Part shown: positions 59,780 to 63,527 of the stretch, one piece after another
How the letters are laid out: every line of letters starts with the position of its first letter
Position numbering within the stretch: the stretch's first letter is position 1
Source of the DNA: Bacteroidales bacterium UBA1374
Lineage (GTDB): Bacteria > Bacteroidota > Bacteroidia > Bacteroidales > UBA932
Reading direction: 5' to 3'
Length of the DNA: 63,527 nucleotides
Assembly: GCA_002305545.1 (NCBI GenBank)
Contig: DBRG01000018.1
Span: 21,950 to 85,476, forward strand
Position numbers and translations under genes: made by a program
The notes under the pieces: generated by a model
Databases searched by the model: none
What the model was told of the DNA's origin: nothing
What the model saw: only the letters and a program-made list of their open reading frames with translations

Positions 59780-60871
59780 TTACAGCACCATGCTTACCTC
59801 GGGGTGCTTGCCTTCGTAGCAATGCATATTCAGAACGTTCAGCGATACTTCCCGTTTACCTGCAGGCAGGGAGATCTGAATGGAGGCTCCCCCATCCAGG
59901 ATGTATTCGGCAGCGCCTATGGAAAACTTGTATTGAATACCAGAAAGGTTCGTCACACGATAAGAGATGGATTTGCCTCTTTCCGACACTTTTTCCCATT
60001 GGACCGAGGCCAGAAACAGTGATTTGAGCCACTTTTCCTCGCCCGCCACGTTATTGGAAAAATAAGCCAGTGTGCGCCTTTCATCCAGGGCTTCCCGAAT
60101 CCCATCCTCACTTTTTTCCTTCACAAATACCAGGGTCATGGGGCGGAACGTTTTCACCGCATCCTGCAAAACGTGGGTTTCCATCACATCATTGATGGTC
60201 GCATGAATATCGGAAGAAGCAAAAACGGTCAGCTTCCGGTCCCGACTCCAGGAAAGCGCCCGGGGATAAAACTCGTGGTGGTTGAAGACCTCAATCCCCC
60301 TGACAAGGCCTTTATCCAACATCTTCTGCTGAAACTCCGTAAGCAGGCAGGTGTCCACCGCCCATCCCGGATGGTTGAACATGATGTACGCTCCCTGGTC
60401 AAAAGCGGCTTGCAACGCTTCTTCCGGATCGGGCTTGTCAATGGCATTGGCATCTTTTATGAAAAGAGCGTTAAAATGACCAATGACGCCCTGCTTACGG
60501 GTCACCTCGGTACCTTTGATAAGTATGATGCCATACTCACGGGCCACAGGCAATGCCAGTTCGTAAGATGTGTTGAAATCCCCGCCCATATATTCTTTGA
60601 ACGGACGGTATTCGATATGATCGGTGATGGCCAGCACATCCAGCCCCTGTATCCAGGCTTCCCCAATGCGGTAGGTGGGCCAGACCAGACCGTCGGAAAA
60701 CACCGTGTGGGAATGAAAGTCGCATCGCAGGACGGTATACCCGTTCACTTCCGGCAAATCCATCTCCACCCTGTTGGCAGCTTTCCTTTCGGGAAAATAT
60801 TGTTTATTGACATTTTGGGCAAGAAGCCCCAGGTGTGTTGCAATAAAAATTATTGACAATAAGTAGCGCAT
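59780..60871 (-). CDS. PHP-domain phosphoesterase, secreted (Sb-PDE-like)
   Basis: A 363-residue protein with a signal peptide (YLLSIIFIATHLGLLAQ). The PHP metal site is seen in DFHSHTVFSDG, ITDHIEYRPF, GTEVTRKQGVIGHFNAL, FNHPGW and SSDIHAT. A C-terminal beta-rich domain follows (about 275-363). It resembles secreted phosphodiesterases of the Sb-PDE group that cleave organophosphate or phosphate esters, which fits periplasmic phosphate scavenging. It overlaps no neighbour and begins 3 bp after the Mpv17-like gene on the same strand. Confidence 0.87.
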   Translation of the reverse strand: MRYLLSIIFIATHLGLLAQNVNKQYFPERKAANRVEMDLPEVNGYTVLRCDFHSHTVFSDGLVWPTYRIGEAWIQGLDVLAITDHIEYRPFKEYMGGDFNTSYELALPVAREYGIILIKGTEVTRKQGVIGHFNALFIKDANAIDKPDPEEALQAAFDQGAYIMFNHPGWAVDTCLLTEFQQKMLDKGLVRGIEVFNHHEFYPRALSWSRDRKLTVFASSDIHATINDVMETHVLQDAVKTFRPMTLVFVKEKSEDGIREALDERRTLAYFSNNVAGEEKWLKSLFLASVQWEKVSERGKSISYRVTNLSGIQYKFSIGAAEYILDGGASIQISLPAGKREVSLNVLNMHCYEGKHPEVSMVL

Positions 60872-60874
60872 GGT

Positions 60875-61573
60875 TTATTGTTTTATGTTTGAATTTTTCA
60901 TATTTCGCATTTTGGCAAACGAGAGGATGAGTCCCAGCACTATGGACAACGAGGCGGCAAACAGCACTCTGTACTGCCCCGGCAGCAGGAAGGTTATGGT
61001 ATGGGCCGGTATCCAGAACACCGGTATGGTCACCCCTACGATCTCTTTGATGAACCGTCCCCAGTCTATCTGGGGAATGACCCCGGCAAAGGTCACATTC
61101 TCCCCCGAGTAGCGCTTATCGATATAGACATCGGTGATCCGGTGCGCTGCCATGAACACTGGCCCGAAGGTGAGGTTCATGAGTGCCGAGATCATCAACG
61201 CACGGCGCAGCCTGGAAATGAACTGCACCACCGGTGGGCAGGTATCGCTGCACTCAGAGATGAGCAAACCCTGGGAAGCCGCACCATCAACCCCTGCGGA
61301 GAAAACCGAGAACATCAGCACGATCATCATCCCCAGGATGCCCCAGACAGCCATCTTGGGCAGCATCCCCCTGACCCTCACCCATTTTTTATGCACCAGC
61401 CGTGCAGCCAAGAACTCTCCCATCATGGAAAGTATGGCAAATTTTACAAATCCCGAGATATAGGGAAACCGGGCCGTAACGTCCACAAACACCTTGTGCG
61501 TCGGGGGATAAATCAGAAAACCGGCAATCAGCGCCAGCAATCCAATCCAAATGACAGTTCCGTATTTTGACAT
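60875..61573 (-). CDS. Mpv17/PMP22-like membrane protein
   Basis: A 232-residue integral membrane protein with about five hydrophobic segments. The end TIPVFWIPAHTITFLLPGQYRVLFAASLSIVLGLILSF resembles the Mpv17 signature of a Trp/Pro start, INF-like core, Arg and final Trp/Leu-rich helix, though with no WNxYLS. Mpv17 proteins form channels in organelle membranes; bacterial members are uncharacterised. Start at MSKYGTVIWIGLL; an upstream frame adds an unlikely 13 residues. Confidence 0.55.
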   Translation of the reverse strand: MSKYGTVIWIGLLALIAGFLIYPPTHKVFVDVTARFPYISGFVKFAILSMMGEFLAARLVHKKWVRVRGMLPKMAVWGILGMMIVLMFSVFSAGVDGAASQGLLISECSDTCPPVVQFISRLRRALMISALMNLTFGPVFMAAHRITDVYIDKRYSGENVTFAGVIPQIDWGRFIKEIVGVTIPVFWIPAHTITFLLPGQYRVLFAASLSIVLGLILSFAKMRNMKNSNIKQ

Positions 61574-61739
61574 GGAACAAAGATAAGCAAAGAACGGTCT
61601 CTTTCTCCACAAGATCGGGAAGCATTTCTTTAGGCCGAGGCTTCAACCTTTCCTGCAGGCAGTCGCCTGACTGCTAAGAGACCTTGCAGTCAGAGTACCG
61701 CGTACTTTTTATTCATTTAAATGATTATCAGTAATATAA

Positions 61740-61767
61740 CAAAAAAGCTCTCCCGGGGAGCTCTTTT
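61740..61767 (-). terminator. Terminator between the HTH gene and the Mpv17-like gene
   Basis: AGCTC and GAGCT arms with a GC-rich loop, flanked by A bases on one side and T bases on the other. On the minus strand it ends in a T-run, so it closes the HTH transcript; the plus-strand T-run makes it work both ways. A second small hairpin AGTAC-CGC-GTACT with T bases lies at 61694-61709. Confidence 0.75.
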
Positions 61768-61813
61768 GTTAATCATTTGTTATACAGCTTAATACACGAT
61801 AAGTACGCGGCAC

Positions 61814-62185
61814 TCAACGCCCCCAGACCGGCTTGCCGTAATAATCCGTCACGTCCCCTTCAATGATTGCCGAGATGTCCTTCCACCTCCAGCGCCTTTC
61901 CCCGCCAATCATCACCGGATGCAGGTAATCATACTTTGTGGCCCACCTCCAGAGAGTGGTCTCACCGACTCCCAACAACTTCATCACTTCCCTTTTTGTC
62001 AAAAGGGTTTTCGGTTTGTCGGGTTCTACTGTTTCGGTTGTTTTTTTTCTTCCCCTTGTTTCTTGTTCCGGTACCAAGGCGAGATCTTCTATGAAGACAC
62101 GAGCCGCCTCTACCAGGTCGCTTGCCTTTACCTGTATGATTGTATCAGGATAATCCAGGGCAAGCGAATAGATATCAATTCCCAT
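61814..62185 (-). CDS. Helix-turn-helix (excisionase/MerR-type) DNA-binding protein
   Basis: A 123-residue protein. The C-terminal half holds an HTH_17-type domain: LLTKREVMKLLGVGETTLWRWATKYDYLHPVMIGGERRWRWKDI. The N-terminal half is polar with a KxRGRKKTTET basic patch. Such proteins are common in Bacteroidota mobile regions and near transposons. Start at MGIDIYSLALDYP; an upstream frame adds eight residues. Confidence 0.85.
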   Translation of the reverse strand: MGIDIYSLALDYPDTIIQVKASDLVEAARVFIEDLALVPEQETRGRKKTTETVEPDKPKTLLTKREVMKLLGVGETTLWRWATKYDYLHPVMIGGERRWRWKDISAIIEGDVTDYYGKPVWGR

Positions 62186-62508
62186 AATCAGAATATTTAG
62201 GAATTGCACCCCTCCCCACGCACCTCCAAGCAGTGGTTTTGTTCGGTGTCCGGGACCAACACGATAAGCAAACGGGTGCCCCGCAAAGATTGTCCTTTTA
62301 GCTGGTATTCAAAGCATTATGCAATTCATACCCCCAGGGGTATGAAACGTGTATGTAACTGATTATGAGGCAAACGAATCAAGTCTGCGGGGCACTCACT
62401 TATGGCTGACACCACAAGATAAGGGAAGCCTCGGCAAAAGGGAGAAAGCTTCCCGTTCGTGTGGTGTCAGCAACTGAGCAGGCAGCAGAAGCACAGAGCT
62501 GCCCCGGC
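62186..62508. other. Hairpin-rich non-coding region
   Basis: No convincing ORF. Three inverted repeats stand out. GTGCCCCGCA (62276-62285) pairs with TGCGGGGCAC (62386-62395). Nested inside, TTCATACCCC and GGGGTATGAA form a 22-bp palindrome with a 2-nt centre (62325-62346). Then GCTGACACCAC (62405-62415) pairs with GTGGTGTCAGC (62461-62471), with inner arms GGGAAGC/GCTTCCC (62423-62429, 62448-62454). The perfect arms suggest a conserved structured RNA or a small mobile element remnant. Confidence 0.6.
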
Positions 62509-63527
62509 ATGAAGAAAAGCATCCGGTTGTTTGCGGTGGCAGCAACGAGAACCTGCCATTTTTACCTACATTTGTATAAGCGCAAACTCACACTGTTGAT
62601 ACTGGTTTTCGCCTTCATTGGCTGTTCCGGGCCGGAAGCGGGGGTCAGTTTTAAGCTGGCTCAGGAACGCAGGGAAGCTATTTCAGAACTCGGGTACCGG
62701 CTTTTTTTCAATCTGCCTGAGGACCCGAAGGCTCCCATTCAGGCTTCCCAGACAATTGGTTTCCGGCTGGAAAGGCCGAGGCTAATCATATTGGATTTCA
62801 AGGAAGATCCTGCCGCTGTAGCATTGGTGCAGGTGAACGGAAGACAGGCAAAGTACCGCATAAAAAATGAGCACATTGTCATACCCCGCAGGTACTTCAA
62901 GAAAGACACAAACACCATAACTATTGATTTTCGTGCCGGGGAACAATCCTTAAACCGGAACGAAGAGTTCCTGTATACCCTTCTGGTCCCTGACCGTGCC
63001 CGGACCCTGTTCCCCTGTTTTGACCAACCAAACCTGAAAGCCAGCTACACCCTCACGCTGGAACTACCCGTCCATTGGGAAGCCGTCTCTAATACGCCTC
63101 CTGAACAAGAAGTGCTGTCGGGTGCATGGGCACAGACTGCTTACCTTACTACTGCAGAAGAAGCCCCAACAGGAGCCGGACGTAAAAGAATTACTTTCTG
63201 TCCTACAGAGCCCCTGAGTACCTATCTGTTTTCTTTTGTGGCCGGGAAATTCCAGCGGATGACAGAAACCCGCAACGGACGTAGTATTTCGCTTTATCAC
63301 AGGGAAACAGACCCGCAGAAGATCGCGCAGACCGGTATTATTTTTGACCAGGTTTACGCTTCGCTGGAATGGATGGAAGAATACACCGGAATCCCCTACC
63401 CGTTTGCAAAATACGATTTTATTATCCTGCCCGGTTTCCAGTATGGTGGCATGGAACACACCGGAGCCACTTTATATAATGACCGCCGTATGTTCCTGGG
63501 AGAACACCCCACCACCGGGGAGCAACT
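62509..63527 (+). CDS. M1-family metallo-aminopeptidase, N-terminal part
   Basis: The gene runs off the right edge; 339 codons are visible. A hydrophobic segment ending VFAFIGCSG (lipobox-like Cys) is followed by the M1 N-terminal beta domain (LFPCFDQPNLKASYTLTLELPVHWEAVSNT) and FVAGKFQRM. The exopeptidase loop reads QYGGMEHTGAT, where many M1 enzymes have GAMEN. The zinc motif HExxH lies beyond the window. A -7-like TACATTTG at 62567-62574 falls inside the first codons, so the true start could be a TTG at 62572 instead of ATG 62509. Confidence 0.85.
   Translation, partial: MKKSIRLFAVAATRTCHFYLHLYKRKLTLLILVFAFIGCSGPEAGVSFKLAQERREAISELGYRLFFNLPEDPKAPIQASQTIGFRLERPRLIILDFKEDPAAVALVQVNGRQAKYRIKNEHIVIPRRYFKKDTNTITIDFRAGEQSLNRNEEFLYTLLVPDRARTLFPCFDQPNLKASYTLTLELPVHWEAVSNTPPEQEVLSGAWAQTAYLTTAEEAPTGAGRKRITFCPTEPLSTYLFSFVAGKFQRMTETRNGRSISLYHRETDPQKIAQTGIIFDQVYASLEWMEEYTGIPYPFAKYDFIILPGFQYGGMEHTGATLYNDRRMFLGEHPTTGEQ

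Noticed and set aside
61814..62185. Excisionase of an intact mobile element
   Set aside because: The HTH domain is of that type, but no integrase, transposase or direct repeat borders it in the window.

Overview
The window is a stretch of a Bacteroidales-type genome (phylum Bacteroidota). Three things point there. Promoters repeatedly take the form TTTG-N18/19-TAnnTTTG close upstream of genes, and Shine-Dalgarno sequences are rare. The proteins are typical of the phylum: DUF4301, a PdxB/DUF721/RecF cluster, type-B L31, outer-membrane beta-barrels with carboxypeptidase-like plug domains, and a V-type ATPase operon carrying DUF2764. The lifestyle looks anaerobic: HydF, rubrerythrin, a sodium-pumping methylmalonyl-CoA decarboxylase and a V-type ATPase are all present. 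No insertion sequence, prophage or CRISPR array was found.

Layout. 0-3.3 kb (minus): lysA, a Sua5/YciO protein, ffh and the start of folD. 3.3-4.9 kb: a deoxyhypusine-synthase-like gene, then two tiny membrane-peptide genes behind a consensus promoter. 5-8.8 kb (minus): recF, a DUF721 gene, pdxB and a DUF4301 gene, all overlapping or nearly so. 8.9-12.2 kb: a TPR membrane protein, a YebC-family regulator and an LTA-synthase-like transferase. 12.3-25.5 kb: a long plus-strand run of methylmalonyl-CoA epimerase, decarboxylase subunits, V-ATPase subunits E-DUF2764-A-B-D-I-K and glmM. The decarboxylase pumps Na+, and the K subunit carries every Na+-ligand residue known from the Enterococcus enzyme, so this run probably encodes one sodium circuit. 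25.5-32.2 kb: L31, an MnmD-like methyltransferase, an SGNH hydrolase, hydF, rubrerythrin, tRNA-Arg(CCT), L32, DUF177, guaA, a uracil-DNA-glycosylase relative and a small membrane protein. 32.3-36.1 kb: two tandem D-Ala-D-Ala-ligase-like ATP-grasp enzymes with a GNAT acetyltransferase, then an FMN reductase and a patatin. 36.1-40.7 kb (minus): an ABC exporter, a GntR/YtrA-type regulator and an outer-membrane barrel, with a palindromic operator at the promoter. 40.7-49.7 kb: ftsE, nth, a Xer recombinase, a large TPR protein with a beta-barrel partner, and gyrB.

49.7-53.5 kb holds the most striking gene set. A PLP acyltransferase and an SDR reductase follow gyrB with 2-bp gaps. They converge on a cysteate-synthase-like gene preceded by a MarR regulator. 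Together these match the complete known route to the sulfonolipid base capnine. Cardiolipin synthase, the menaquinone methyltransferase UbiE/MenG and an orphan PurL C-terminal domain follow.

56.3-59.8 kb: tRNA-Leu(GAG) is followed by a compound inverted repeat and two degenerate copies of the tRNA 3' end. Next comes an AT-rich block with a three-gene HipB-HipS-HipT toxin-antitoxin module and a lipoprotein, which looks like a small island. The right end has a PHP-domain phosphoesterase, an Mpv17-like membrane protein, a small HTH protein, a hairpin-rich non-coding stretch and the start of an M1-family aminopeptidase.

Many genes have in-frame TTG codons lying inside the -7 promoter element; starts were moved downstream in those cases. 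All assignments come from reading sequence and recalling family motifs. No database search was possible.
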